A DNA stretch of 31,738 nucleotides from CAUPWF01 sp964367905. Its GTDB lineage: Bacteria > Bacillota > Clostridia > Lachnospirales > Lachnospiraceae. The DNA lies in the NCBI GenBank assembly GCA_964367905.1, contig CAYIZP010000035.1:1-31738 (forward strand), given 5' to 3'. A model generated the notes under the pieces. It ran no database searches, was not told where the DNA came from, and was given only the letters and a program-made list of their open reading frames with translations. The number at the start of each line of letters is the position of its first letter. The stretch's first letter is position 1. Position numbers and translations under genes: made by a program. Positions 1-8,268 of the stretch are shown piece after piece.

Positions 1-34
1 TAGAAGAAATCGTTATTTGAACCTCTCTACTCAT
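1..34 (-). CDS. 5' end of a DUF1934/YwiB-like protein (partial, runs off the window)
   Basis: Only the first 11 codons are visible, reading MSREVQITISS. An ATG at 34-32 is preceded by a GAGG ribosome binding site eight bases upstream, so translation of a real gene off the left edge is likely. The short N-terminus resembles DUF1934 proteins, which begin with a basic stretch followed by V-x-I-T-I-S, and from memory such a gene follows murI in related clostridia. It lies downstream of murI in the same direction. The family name is inference from eleven residues; the presence of a start is seen directly. Confidence 0.45.
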   Translation of the reverse strand, partial: MSREVQITISS

Positions 35-64
35 ACATTCATCCTCTAATTAATATGATACCAA

Positions 65-233
65 GGTCAAAAGGTCATATGTTGTATGCTTGCATACAAA
101 AATATGATTTTGGGACCGCCAAAACATGAAGAAGTAGCCCAAATAGGGCGGATTCTGAATGTTTTAAGGATTGTGAGAGCACAAAGTGCGTAGCAATCCG
201 TAGGTATCTAAGCTCAAAATAACTTTTGACCCC
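65..233. repeat. Hairpin-rich intergenic element bounded by 9-bp inverted repeats
   Basis: The 35-240 gap between murI and the next gene holds no ORF but is highly structured. GGTCAAAAG (65-73) faces its reverse complement CTTTTGACC (223-231). Inside are a strong hairpin (TGTATGC 83-89 with GCATACA 92-98, extended by TCATAT 75-80 with ATATGA 102-107), a GCCC/GGGC hairpin near 138-150, and a GGATTG/CAATCC pair near 168-200 enclosing GCAC/GTGC. This could be a MITE-like palindromic repeat or simply a structured murI 3' region. Confidence 0.4.
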
Positions 234-240
234 AACATCA

Positions 241-1065
241 TTAATATTCTTCTATATTAATTTTCTTAGATGCTTCTATATCATATGGCAGAATCGTGTT
301 TGCAAATTGCTTAAACTTATCCGCCAAGTCACTGACATAGAAATCATAATGCTTCTCCATATGTTTTCCATCATTCAATAAATTCTCTGCCTCTAATAAA
401 TGCTTCAAATCCATTGCAGTTTCATAGGCAGGATTGACCAATTGAATGTGTTCTCCCATATACTTACGAATCTTGCGTCTTAAAAGCGGGTAATGCGTAC
501 AACCCAAGATGAGCGTATCAATTCCCGATGACTTCATATCACACAGATAATAATCGATGACATCTTCTGCGATCTTATGCTTTGCAAATCCCTCTTCTAC
601 AAGATGTACAAATAGAGGGCATGCCTTTCCCTCTACTTGAATTCCAGACTCTATCCCTTGGATAATCTCTGTATATATCTGGCTATTGATTGTTGCTTCT
701 GTTGCAACGACTCCGATTTTTTTATCCACAGTCACTTCGGCTGCCGCCCTCGCCCCTGGTATAACCACACCGATAACAGGGATATCGACCTCTTTACTAA
801 CTGTTTCTAGCGCGAGCGCGCTTGCAGTATTGCACGCAACAACAATCGCCTTCACATTCTTAGTCTGTAAAAAGCGTATAATCTGCCTAGAATAATGTAT
901 AACCGTCTCTTTTGACTTATTTCCGTAAGGTACCCTTGCAGTATCTCCAAAATATACGATGTTTTCATTCGGCAATTGGCGCATAATCTCTCTTGCTACC
1001 GTCAACCCACCGACTCCGGAATCAAAAATTCCGATTGCTGATTGTGTATCGACTTGTTTCCCCAC
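241..1065 (-). CDS. murI: Glutamate racemase
   Basis: Converts L-glutamate to D-glutamate in the cytoplasm for peptidoglycan precursors. At 274 aa it has the usual length. The two catalytic cysteines are visible in their motifs: C78 in VVACNTAS and C189 in LGCTHYPLL. The N-terminal IGIFDSGVGGLTV (residues 11-23) is the family signature. The start is GTG at 1065, with AAGGAG eight bases upstream. It follows pfkA by 15 bp, so it is probably co-transcribed with pfkA and dnaE. Nothing looks broken. Confidence 0.97.
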   Translation of the reverse strand: MGKQVDTQSAIGIFDSGVGGLTVAREIMRQLPNENIVYFGDTARVPYGNKSKETVIHYSRQIIRFLQTKNVKAIVVACNTASALALETVSKEVDIPVIGVVIPGARAAAEVTVDKKIGVVATEATINSQIYTEIIQGIESGIQVEGKACPLFVHLVEEGFAKHKIAEDVIDYYLCDMKSSGIDTLILGCTHYPLLRRKIRKYMGEHIQLVNPAYETAMDLKHLLEAENLLNDGKHMEKHYDFYVSDLADKFKQFANTILPYDIEASKKINIEEY

Positions 1066-1080
1066 TTTTTAAACTCCTTG

Positions 1081-2052
1081 TTATAAAGCCAATACCTTCG
1101 CTACGTTACGCTGATATGGCGGGATATCCTTCTTCATTGCCAATGCCTCATCGATGTCATAGTCTAGATATTCACCTTCTTTATAAGCTACTACACGATT
1201 TGATTTACCCTCAAGCAACAAATCAACTGCCTTTGCTCCCATAATAGATGCATACACACGGTCTTTACATGTCGGGCTACCTCCACGTTGCATGTGTCCT
1301 AGGATTGTTGCGCGTGTCTCCATCCCTGTCGCTTTTTCGATTCTCTCAGCCATAGCCATCGAATCTCCGATTCCTTCGGCATTGATGATGATGTAATGTC
1401 CTTTTCCACGCTCACGATTGCTGATGATCTTCTCGATAATCAAATCTTCATCATAACCATGCTCCTCTGGCAACAAAATATCTTCTGCTCCGTTTGCAAT
1501 TCCACACCATAATGCGATATATCCAGCATTACGTCCCATAACTTCGATTACAGAGCATCTCTGATGTGAACTTGATGTATCACGAATCTTATCGATTGCA
1601 TCCATAGCTGTATTTACAGCAGTATCAAATCCGATTGTATAATCTGTACATGCAATATCCAAGTCAATGGTTCCAGGAACTCCGATTGTATTTACTCCTA
1701 GATTCGCTAGAATCTGCGCTCCCATAAAAGAACCATCTCCACCGATTACAACAAGTCCTTGTATTCCGTATTTTTTACAAATTGCAGCTGCTTTTTGTTG
1801 TCCCTCTTCTGTTAGCATCTCCAAACAACGTGCAGTTTGTAAAATCGTTCCACCTCTTTGAATCGTATCTGAAACATCTCTTGTTGTCATGTCAATAATT
1901 TCTTCATTCAATAAACCTGCATACCCACGACGAATTCCACGTACTCTAATTCCGCGTGCGATCGCTGTTCTTACCACTGCACGGATTGCCGCATTCATCC
2001 CTGGTGCATCTCCACCACTTGTTAGTACTCCAATTGTTAATATTTTACCCAT
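1081..2052 (-). CDS. pfkA: ATP-dependent 6-phosphofructokinase
   Basis: Phosphorylates fructose 6-phosphate to fructose 1,6-bisphosphate in glycolysis. The protein opens with LTIGVLTSGGDAPGMNAAIR, the ATP-binding region. GGDGS around residue 102 has the glycine expected of an ATP-dependent rather than PPi-dependent enzyme. The catalytic TIDxD motif reads TIDLDIACTDYTIGFD: both Asp are present, but the usual Asn between them is Leu and the following PG/KG is AC, a variant I associate with Lachnospiraceae enzymes. MGRNAGYIAL and the C-terminal LGHMQRGGSP are present. I chose the ATG at 2052 (323 aa) over one 12 bases upstream because the family begins there; the AAAGG upstream sits rather far away. 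It lies between dnaE and murI. Confidence 0.95.
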   Translation of the reverse strand: MGKILTIGVLTSGGDAPGMNAAIRAVVRTAIARGIRVRGIRRGYAGLLNEEIIDMTTRDVSDTIQRGGTILQTARCLEMLTEEGQQKAAAICKKYGIQGLVVIGGDGSFMGAQILANLGVNTIGVPGTIDLDIACTDYTIGFDTAVNTAMDAIDKIRDTSSSHQRCSVIEVMGRNAGYIALWCGIANGAEDILLPEEHGYDEDLIIEKIISNRERGKGHYIIINAEGIGDSMAMAERIEKATGMETRATILGHMQRGGSPTCKDRVYASIMGAKAVDLLLEGKSNRVVAYKEGEYLDYDIDEALAMKKDIPPYQRNVAKVLAL

Positions 2053-2120
2053 TATAATAACCATACCTTTCTAATACTTTTAAAAATTAAATTACCCTAA
2101 CTTCTATTTTATATTATTTG

Positions 2121-5100
2121 TTAAATTATATCAATGGACTTTTCGACTACTTTTACACTATTCTCTCCAAAAGAATTCATCAACTTGCTCAATAGCACTT
2201 CCTCGATGTCCACATAGTAAGCCCTAGATAGTTTCTTCATCTTCTTTTCTAACTTACAGTAAATAATCACTTCTGAATTTCCTGCATGTTTTTTTAGTGT
2301 ATCATACAGCATATTTTCTGCTGTTTGAAAGGATTCTATGCTATCAAGTTGAATCCATAACTGTTTTATCACACTTTCAAACGGAACAATCTTCTCGCAG
2401 ATTAATTTGCTCGGTTTATCATCTTCCTCATTGACTCTACCTTTGATAAAGATTTTATTTCCCTCTTCAAGGAACTGTTTATTCACCTCATAATCTCGCG
2501 GAAATACAATAACCTCCACTGTCCCTAACAAGTCTTCGATTGTTAGAAATGCCATCGGCTGATTGTTACGCGTATATTTTACAGTATTTACCGCAATAAT
2601 TCCCCCTATGATTTCTTTGCTTCCATCCCTCACCTTGGAATGCCCGACTTCTTCATCTGGCAAGAAATCCGCCGTCGTTGCAGATACCGCTTTCTTCCAT
2701 CTCTCTGCATGAGCCTCTAACGGGTGACCGCTCAAATAAACACCGAGCACATCTTTCTCATACTCTAATGCAGTTTCTTTCTCGAACTCTCCTACATCAG
2801 GCAACACGACTCGAAATGCACTTTTTTCCTCTTCGTCTACAAAATCGAACAATGACATCTGACCCGTGATTGCATTTTTTTTCCCTTGATTCACTTCATC
2901 AATCACTCTTGGATAATAGATCAGCCATTGCTTTCTCGTACCATCTAGACTATCAAACGCACCAGCCTTTATAAAACTCTCAATCGTTCGCTTATTAATC
3001 TCCTTACTAGAAAGTCGTTCGATAACCTCGCGCACATTTTGATAGTTTCCATTTACATTTCGCTCTTCTACAATCGTCTCAACCAAAGGTTTTCCAACAC
3101 CCTTTATCGCCCCTAATCCGTATCTTATCCTGCCTTCTTCTACCGAGAAATCCCACTGGCCCGAATTGATATCTGGTGGGAGAATCTCTATCTCCATCTC
3201 TCTACAGGTATAAATATATTCTGCAACCTTCGTCGGCTTATCAATCACCGAAGTCATAAGCGCAGCCATAAATTCGATCGGATAATAATACTTCATGTAT
3301 GCAGTTTGATATGCAACCACTGCATAGGCTGCTGCGTGGGATTTGTTGAACGCATATTTCGCAAAATCAATCATGTCATCGAATATCTTATTTGCAACAT
3401 GCTCTGCAATTCCATTTGCCATACAACCCTGAACGCCTTCTTCTGGATTTCCATAGACGAAATTCGCCCGCTCTCGTTCCATGACATCCGCCTTCTTCTT
3501 GGACATCGCTCTTCGCAACAAATCACTACGCCCCAAGGTATATCCTGCCAAGTCCCGCACAATCTGCATTACCTGTTCTTGATAAACAATACACCCATAC
3601 GTCGGAGCAAGTATAGAAACCAATTGCGGACAGTCATACTGTATGGACGCCTCATCATTCTTCCCGCGTATATACTTGGGAATAAAGTCCATCGGACCTG
3701 GTCGATACAAGGAAATCCCTGCAATGATATCCTCTAAATTCTTAGGCTTTAATTCTTTCATAAAGCCCTTCATCCCTGCACTTTCTAGTTGGAATATTCC
3801 ATCTGTTCGTCCTGTACCAATGGATGCCAAAACCTTCGCATCATTGTAATCAATGTGGTCGATATCTATATGGACATCGTTACTCTTCTCTGCTAATTTC
3901 ACAGCATTTTGAATCACTGTCAGGGTACGAAGTCCTAGAAAGTCCATTTTCAAAAGTCCCAGTTCTTCCAATGTCACCATGGTAAACTGTGTCGTAATTG
4001 ATCCATCCGAAGCTTTGGAAACTGGAACATATTCATCTACGCTCTTCTGACTGATTACAACACCAGCAGCATGAACTGATGAGTGGCGTGGCAATCCCTC
4101 TAATCTACGCGACATCGCTATCAACTCACCAATCTTGGGATCCTCTTCAACCAATCTATGAAGCTCTGCACTTCCACCTAGCGCTTTTTCAATTGTGATA
4201 TTCAGTTCATTGGTGGGAATCATCTTCGCAATCGAATCCACCAATGCATACGGCAAATCCATCACTCTTCCCACATCCCGAATCACTCCTCGGGCTGCCA
4301 AAGTACCAAAGGTAATAATCTGCACCACTCGATCTGTACCGTACTTCTCTACCACATAATCAATCACCTCTTGTCTTCGTTCAAAACAAAAGTCGATATC
4401 GACGTCGGGCATAGATACACGTTCTGGATTTAGGAAACGCTCAAAGAGTAGTTGATACTTTACTGGATCAATATTCGTAATCTTTAGACAATAAGAAACC
4501 ATGCTACCTGCCGCCGACCCTCTTCCTGGTCCCACTGCAATTCCTTGATTCCTAGCATAATTAATGAAATCCCATACAATCAAGAAATAATCCACATAGC
4601 CCATGTTTTCAATCACATCCAGCTCATATTCCAGCCGCTCCACATATGCGGAATCATTCTCTCCATATCGCTCTCGAAGCCCCTCATAGCATAATTGCCT
4701 TAGATACTCTTCGGATGTCGCTCCACCTGGCACATCGTACTTTGGTAGTTTTGTCACGCCAAATTCAAGCTCCACATGGCAACGTTCTGCTATCTTCTGT
4801 GTATTTTCAATCGCTTCGAGTGCATAGGGGAATAATTGTTTCATTTCCTCTTCCGATTTTACATAGTACTGGCCACCGTCATATCTCATTCGATTCTCAT
4901 CCGCAAGCTTCTTTCCAGTCTGCAGACAGAGAAGGATATCATGCGGCTTCACATCGTCTGCATTGGTATAGTGAACGTCATTCGTTACAACCAATTCAAT
5001 CCCCGTCTCTTTGGACATACGCATCAGTTGCGGATTCACCATGGCTTGTTCTGATATTCCGTGGTCTTGCATTTCTAAAAAGAAATTATTAACACCAAAA

Positions 5101-5594
5101 ATCTCCTGATACTCTAGGGCTATTTTCTTCGCTTCATCGTACATTCCACTAATCAACGACCGCTGTACTTCCCCAGCAAGGCATGCACTTAATGCAATAA
5201 TACCCTCACTATATTTTGTGAGCACTTCTTTATCCACACGCGGCTTATAATAATAGCCCTCTACGAATCCCGCCGACACAATCTTCATGAGATTCTGATA
5301 TCCTTGGTTGTTCTCTGCCAATAGTACTAGATGGTGATAGCGATCCTCTCCCTGCAAAATCTCTCGTTCAAACCTAGAATTTGGTGCCACATAAACCTCG
5401 CAGCCAAGTACAGGGTTGATTCCTGCCGCCCGTGCTTCGCGATAAAACTGAATCACACCATACATGACACCATGATCTGTGATTGATGCACTCGTCATCC
5501 CTAATTCTTTTACTCGTGCCACATATTCTTTTATCTTATTCGATCCATCTAATAAACTATATTCTGTATGGACATGTAGGTGGGCAAAACTCAT
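2121..5594 (-). CDS. dnaE: DNA polymerase III subunit alpha (DnaE)
   Basis: Replicative C-family polymerase of 1157 aa. The N-terminal PHP domain begins at residue 3 with FAHLHVHTEYSLLDG (HxH metal-binding motif). The palm follows, with catalytic aspartates in PDVDIDF at about residues 394-400. GPGRGSAAGSMVSYCL and YQEQVMQI mark the fingers and core, followed by helix-hairpin-helix and an OB fold (TVEVIVFPRDYE near residue 1020). There is no inserted 3'-5' exonuclease, so it is DnaE type and not PolC. The ATG at 5594 is the likely start: MSFAHLHVHTEYS is the family N-terminus, whereas the 28-codon upstream extension runs into a hairpin region. The gene sits after the HPr-like gene and before pfkA. 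Confidence 0.97.
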   Translation of the reverse strand: MSFAHLHVHTEYSLLDGSNKIKEYVARVKELGMTSASITDHGVMYGVIQFYREARAAGINPVLGCEVYVAPNSRFEREILQGEDRYHHLVLLAENNQGYQNLMKIVSAGFVEGYYYKPRVDKEVLTKYSEGIIALSACLAGEVQRSLISGMYDEAKKIALEYQEIFGVNNFFLEMQDHGISEQAMVNPQLMRMSKETGIELVVTNDVHYTNADDVKPHDILLCLQTGKKLADENRMRYDGGQYYVKSEEEMKQLFPYALEAIENTQKIAERCHVELEFGVTKLPKYDVPGGATSEEYLRQLCYEGLRERYGENDSAYVERLEYELDVIENMGYVDYFLIVWDFINYARNQGIAVGPGRGSAAGSMVSYCLKITNIDPVKYQLLFERFLNPERVSMPDVDIDFCFERRQEVIDYVVEKYGTDRVVQIITFGTLAARGVIRDVGRVMDLPYALVDSIAKMIPTNELNITIEKALGGSAELHRLVEEDPKIGELIAMSRRLEGLPRHSSVHAAGVVISQKSVDEYVPVSKASDGSITTQFTMVTLEELGLLKMDFLGLRTLTVIQNAVKLAEKSNDVHIDIDHIDYNDAKVLASIGTGRTDGIFQLESAGMKGFMKELKPKNLEDIIAGISLYRPGPMDFIPKYIRGKNDEASIQYDCPQLVSILAPTYGCIVYQEQVMQIVRDLAGYTLGRSDLLRRAMSKKKADVMERERANFVYGNPEEGVQGCMANGIAEHVANKIFDDMIDFAKYAFNKSHAAAYAVVAYQTAYMKYYYPIEFMAALMTSVIDKPTKVAEYIYTCREMEIEILPPDINSGQWDFSVEEGRIRYGLGAIKGVGKPLVETIVEERNVNGNYQNVREVIERLSSKEINKRTIESFIKAGAFDSLDGTRKQWLIYYPRVIDEVNQGKKNAITGQMSLFDFVDEEEKSAFRVVLPDVGEFEKETALEYEKDVLGVYLSGHPLEAHAERWKKAVSATTADFLPDEEVGHSKVRDGSKEIIGGIIAVNTVKYTRNNQPMAFLTIEDLLGTVEVIVFPRDYEVNKQFLEEGNKIFIKGRVNEEDDKPSKLICEKIVPFESVIKQLWIQLDSIESFQTAENMLYDTLKKHAGNSEVIIYCKLEKKMKKLSRAYYVDIEEVLLSKLMNSFGENSVKVVEKSIDII

Positions 5595-5644
5595 TTCATC
5601 ACTTCTCTTTCTAATTTCGTTTTTCTCTATGTCTGGTCTTATTT

Positions 5645-5708
5645 TGATATATGAGAATCTAATCTCCCGATATATCAAATGAGGTGTACGTTTTAAACGT
5701 ACACCTCA
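5645..5708. terminator. Two tandem hairpins between the HPr-like gene and dnaE
   Basis: The 120-bp gap upstream of dnaE contains a near-perfect palindrome at 5680-5708: arms of 14 bases (TGAGGTGTACGTTT and its complement) around a single T, extended by one more pair. A second hairpin lies at 5645-5677, with TGATATAT pairing with ATATATCA. There is no strong T-tract on either strand. It may be a terminator or 3' end for the HPr-like transcript, an mRNA processing or stability structure in the dnaE leader, or a dyad protein-binding site. Confidence 0.5.
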
Positions 5709-5714
5709 TGATCA

Positions 5715-5948
5715 TTAACCGTTGAACATAAATGATATCAATCTATCAATGTCTTCCTTCTCGTACGCTATAATTTCTAGCTCTGGAATCTCACCATTCG
5801 AAAAAATATTTGCCATTGAAACATATTGAGAAAGCTTTGATTTAAGATTTAATCTATCTCCTTCTCCTGTTACCAACTCCACCTTCCCTACGCAGCTATC
5901 AACTACACTAAAAAACTTCTCAACATCTGTGATATTTTGTACTTTCAT
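5715..5948 (-). CDS. Small HPr-like protein lacking the phosphorylatable His
   Basis: A 77-aa protein with the size and beta-alpha pattern of the PTS carrier HPr. The segment around residues 27-45 aligns by eye with the HPr region that follows the central turn (LKSKLSQYVSMANI against the usual KSIMGLMSLG), and the C-terminal helix is acidic (EKEDIDRLISFMF). There is no histidine anywhere in the protein, so it cannot act as a His15 phosphocarrier. Related His-less HPr-like proteins occur in Lachnospiraceae as far as I recall; their role is unknown. An AGGAGG site precedes the ATG at 5948. It lies between cvfB and dnaE. Family membership is inferred from weak similarity. Confidence 0.6.
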   Translation of the reverse strand: MKVQNITDVEKFFSVVDSCVGKVELVTGEGDRLNLKSKLSQYVSMANIFSNGEIPELEIIAYEKEDIDRLISFMFNG

Positions 5949-6022
5949 TTCTTTCCCTCCTATTATTCAATATCGACATTTTCACTCTGCTATGTATCAG
6001 CATTTCTCTTCCTAATTATAAC

Positions 6023-6850
6023 TTATTTCCTTCGGATTGCAATATGTTTTTCACCCAATTCAATCCGGCCGCCCTTCAACAATCTACCAACTGCACGTTT
6101 GAATGCATTTTTACTCATGTTGAACTCAGCCTTGATAATCTCTGGATTTGACTTGTCATTGAACGGAAGTTCTCCGCCCTCTGCAACCAATCGCTCCCAT
6201 ATTAGTTTGGCATCTTTATCCATCTGGACTTCTACTCTGTCCTTGGTACTTAAATCTAATTTCCCATCTTCTTTCACTGCAGTGACTCTAGCCTCAATCC
6301 GATTTCCAATCTTCATGCCTGCATACACTTCATTTGGAGCAATTCGTGCCGAATATAGATTGTCAACTGCTACAAATAATCCAAACTCTGGGCTAGAATC
6401 ATATATGATACCAGATACCGTATCGCCTTTTTCATATGGTGAACTTGTCTCGAGTAGATGATACACCTTCATCGTTGCACAGAGTCTCTTACTCTTATCC
6501 ACATACAAAGTCACCAAGCACTCATCTCCAACTTGTACTTTCTGGTTCTGTTCTTTATACGGCAAGAACAAGTCTTTTTCTAATCCCCAATCCAAAAACG
6601 CACCGAACTTATTCACATCTGAGACCTTCAATACTGCTATCTCGTCCAACATCAATAATGGTTGGTTCGTCGTTGCAATCAGCCGATCTCCTGAGTCTTT
6701 ATACAGAAACACCTCAATAGGATCTCCGATTTCTGTTCCCTCTGGAACCTGTTTCTTCGGTAATAGCACACGGTCTTCTTCATTTCCAAGATATACTCCG
6801 AAGTCAACCTTCTTCACTACCATTAACATTTGTCTTTTGCCTAATTGCAT
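6023..6850 (-). CDS. cvfB: CvfB-family S1 RNA-binding protein
   Basis: A 275-aa protein resembling B. subtilis YitL and S. aureus CvfB: tandem S1-like OB domains followed by a winged-helix domain. Visible are a first beta-barrel (residues 1-60), an S1 repeat with VLKVSDVNKFGAFLDWGLEKD, another with YEKGDTVSGIIYDSSPEFGLFVAV, and a C-terminal helix-rich region ending GRLLKGGRIELGEKHIAI. The family binds RNA and affects virulence-factor or RNA metabolism in staphylococci; its exact role here is unknown. The ATG at 6850 is chosen because AAGGAG lies seven to eight bases upstream; an ATG six codons earlier has no such site. It sits 22 bp after spoIIR and precedes the HPr-like gene. Confidence 0.88.
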   Translation of the reverse strand: MQLGKRQMLMVVKKVDFGVYLGNEEDRVLLPKKQVPEGTEIGDPIEVFLYKDSGDRLIATTNQPLLMLDEIAVLKVSDVNKFGAFLDWGLEKDLFLPYKEQNQKVQVGDECLVTLYVDKSKRLCATMKVYHLLETSSPYEKGDTVSGIIYDSSPEFGLFVAVDNLYSARIAPNEVYAGMKIGNRIEARVTAVKEDGKLDLSTKDRVEVQMDKDAKLIWERLVAEGGELPFNDKSNPEIIKAEFNMSKNAFKRAVGRLLKGGRIELGEKHIAIRRK

Positions 6851-6872
6851 ATTTTTCTCCTTTTTCATTGAA

Positions 6873-7520
6873 TCAACCGAAGAAGAACCACGATAGTTTC
6901 ACCTTTTCTGGCTCAGTAATCAACTCGTACGCATCTGGAGTCAATTCTTCCTCTAATAATTCTTTTCCTTCTTCTGGAACCACACCATAGGTTGCATCAA
7001 TAAAGCATAATTCTGGATACAAGCAACACCACCAATTCGCACCATCTGCCTGTCCAATTTCTACAACCAATGCCTCATACATCCCAGCTGGAAATGTAAC
7101 ATCTCCATAAGTTGTTGTAGGAAAATAAGTTTCTTTCACCGATGCTGTAATCTCATACTCATATCCTAATTCTGTAGCTAGGTTAATGCAAATTTCCTCT
7201 ATGCTCTCCAGATTACTTTCTGCCCAATCCTTAGTTGCCTGCAAGTCCTGTTCCCCTACCAACGCTTGTTGAAGCCTCGAAATCACTTCATCTTTTAACA
7301 CAAGTTTTAATGCTTGGTCTTGATCACTATCACTATTCGCCCTAATATGGAATCGTAAAACATCCTCTGCAATCGATTCCTGAGTCGTCCAAAGCTGTTC
7401 TCTTGCTTCGGCACTCATCTGACAAACCACAAACCACATAGCGATAATTGCAATCACCAATGCCAGACCAATCCGTATTACTTCTTCTTTCACCCTGTGT
7501 TTTTCTTGCTTCATTTCCAT
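6873..7520 (-). CDS. spoIIR: Stage II sporulation protein R
   Basis: SpoIIR is the secreted forespore signal that triggers processing of pro-SigmaE in the mother cell. This 215-aa protein has an N-terminal signal/membrane segment (about residues 12-32, VIRIGLALVIAIIAMWFVVC), the family motif VLRFHIRANSDSDQDQALK, and the conserved WWCCLYPELCF near residue 160. I place the start at the ATG at 7520, with GGAGG 11 bases upstream; a GTG 18 bases earlier overlaps that binding site. It follows the GntR-type gene by 71 bp. In other spore formers the gene is under SigmaF, but I could not find a convincing SigmaF promoter in the gap. Confidence 0.95.
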   Translation of the reverse strand: MEMKQEKHRVKEEVIRIGLALVIAIIAMWFVVCQMSAEAREQLWTTQESIAEDVLRFHIRANSDSDQDQALKLVLKDEVISRLQQALVGEQDLQATKDWAESNLESIEEICINLATELGYEYEITASVKETYFPTTTYGDVTFPAGMYEALVVEIGQADGANWWCCLYPELCFIDATYGVVPEEGKELLEEELTPDAYELITEPEKVKLSWFFFG

Positions 7521-7591
7521 TCTTCTATGTACCTCCACTCATGTCATTCATGATTGGAGTATGCACTGATTTTTAATACTTATTCAAATCT

Positions 7592-8266
7592 TTATTCTTT
7601 TATCTCAATTATCTTGCGTACCCCTAACACTTGATTCGTAATGTGCCCCACCATAATCTTCTCTGCATCTTCGCTATTCCCACTCCTCATCGTTTCTACC
7701 AATGCAGTATGCTCCTGTGCAATGGATTGTCTCACATCTGGATTTTTGAGATATTCTATCCGGTAACGATACATCTGCTCTCTCATATTATTGAGAAGTA
7801 CTACTAATTTATCATTATTCGTCGCCCCATAAATCACATCGTGAAACTGCACATCAGTTTCGGCAATCTGTGTAAGGTCACCCCCTTGTATCGCTTCCTC
7901 ATATGCACGCTCTTTTTCCCTCAACAATGTGATTTGTTCCGCAGTAATCTTTTTACATGCAAGCTGAACAGCCAATACTTCTAGTGCTTCTCGTACCTCC
8001 AATACATCACGCAAATCCTTCTCTGTGATTTCTGCTACCTCAGCACCTTTTCTTGGTACCATGAGAACCAGCCCCTCTAACTCCAATTTGCGGATTGCCT
8101 CACGAACAGGCGTCCTACTCACCCCTAACATATTTGCCAATTGTATCTCCATCAAGCGTTCTCCCGGCATCAAATCCCCTCTTAGAATTGCTTGTCGGAG
8201 CGTTAAGAATACAACATCCCTCAAGGGTAAATAGTTATCCATCAATAATTTTATCTCTGTTGCCAT
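7592..8266 (-). CDS. GntR-family transcriptional regulator, FadR/FCD subfamily
   Basis: A 224-aa regulator. The N-terminal winged helix-turn-helix spans about residues 15-80 (LRQAILRGDLMPGERLMEIQLANMLGVSRTPVREAIRKLE, cut here by position rather than as one motif), with the typical SRTPVREA recognition helix. The C-terminal all-helical FCD domain (residues 88-215) has the DVQFHDVIYGAT motif that supplies metal/ligand-binding residues. The effector cannot be told from sequence; FCD regulators usually sense organic acids. Its ATG is three bases past the ispE stop, and its AGGAGG lies inside the ispE 3' end, so translation is probably coupled. To my recollection the same ispE-gntR-spoIIR order is found beside sipL in C. 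difficile. Confidence 0.9.
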   Translation of the reverse strand: MATEIKLLMDNYLPLRDVVFLTLRQAILRGDLMPGERLMEIQLANMLGVSRTPVREAIRKLELEGLVLMVPRKGAEVAEITEKDLRDVLEVREALEVLAVQLACKKITAEQITLLREKERAYEEAIQGGDLTQIAETDVQFHDVIYGATNNDKLVVLLNNMREQMYRYRIEYLKNPDVRQSIAQEHTALVETMRSGNSEDAEKIMVGHITNQVLGVRKIIEIKE

Positions 8267-8268
8267 CT

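Noticed and set aside
66..77. Twelve bases GTCAAAAGGTCA on the plus strand, also found on the minus strand at 19965-19954 in the candidate operator
   Set aside because: An exact shared 12-mer is suggestive but the flanks differ and AT-rich sequence makes chance likely; not enough to call a regulon link.
35..240. Riboswitch or T-box in the gap next to murI
   Set aside because: It is downstream of murI and no T-box or known riboswitch core motif is recognisable.
5595..5678. Longer DnaE N-terminus (28 extra residues)
   Set aside because: The family starts at MSFAHLHVHTEYS, and the extension overlaps a hairpin with no homologous protein text.
7521..7591. SigmaF promoter for spoIIR
   Set aside because: A GCATA at a plausible -35 position was found but no matching GGNNANANNNT -10 box at the right distance.
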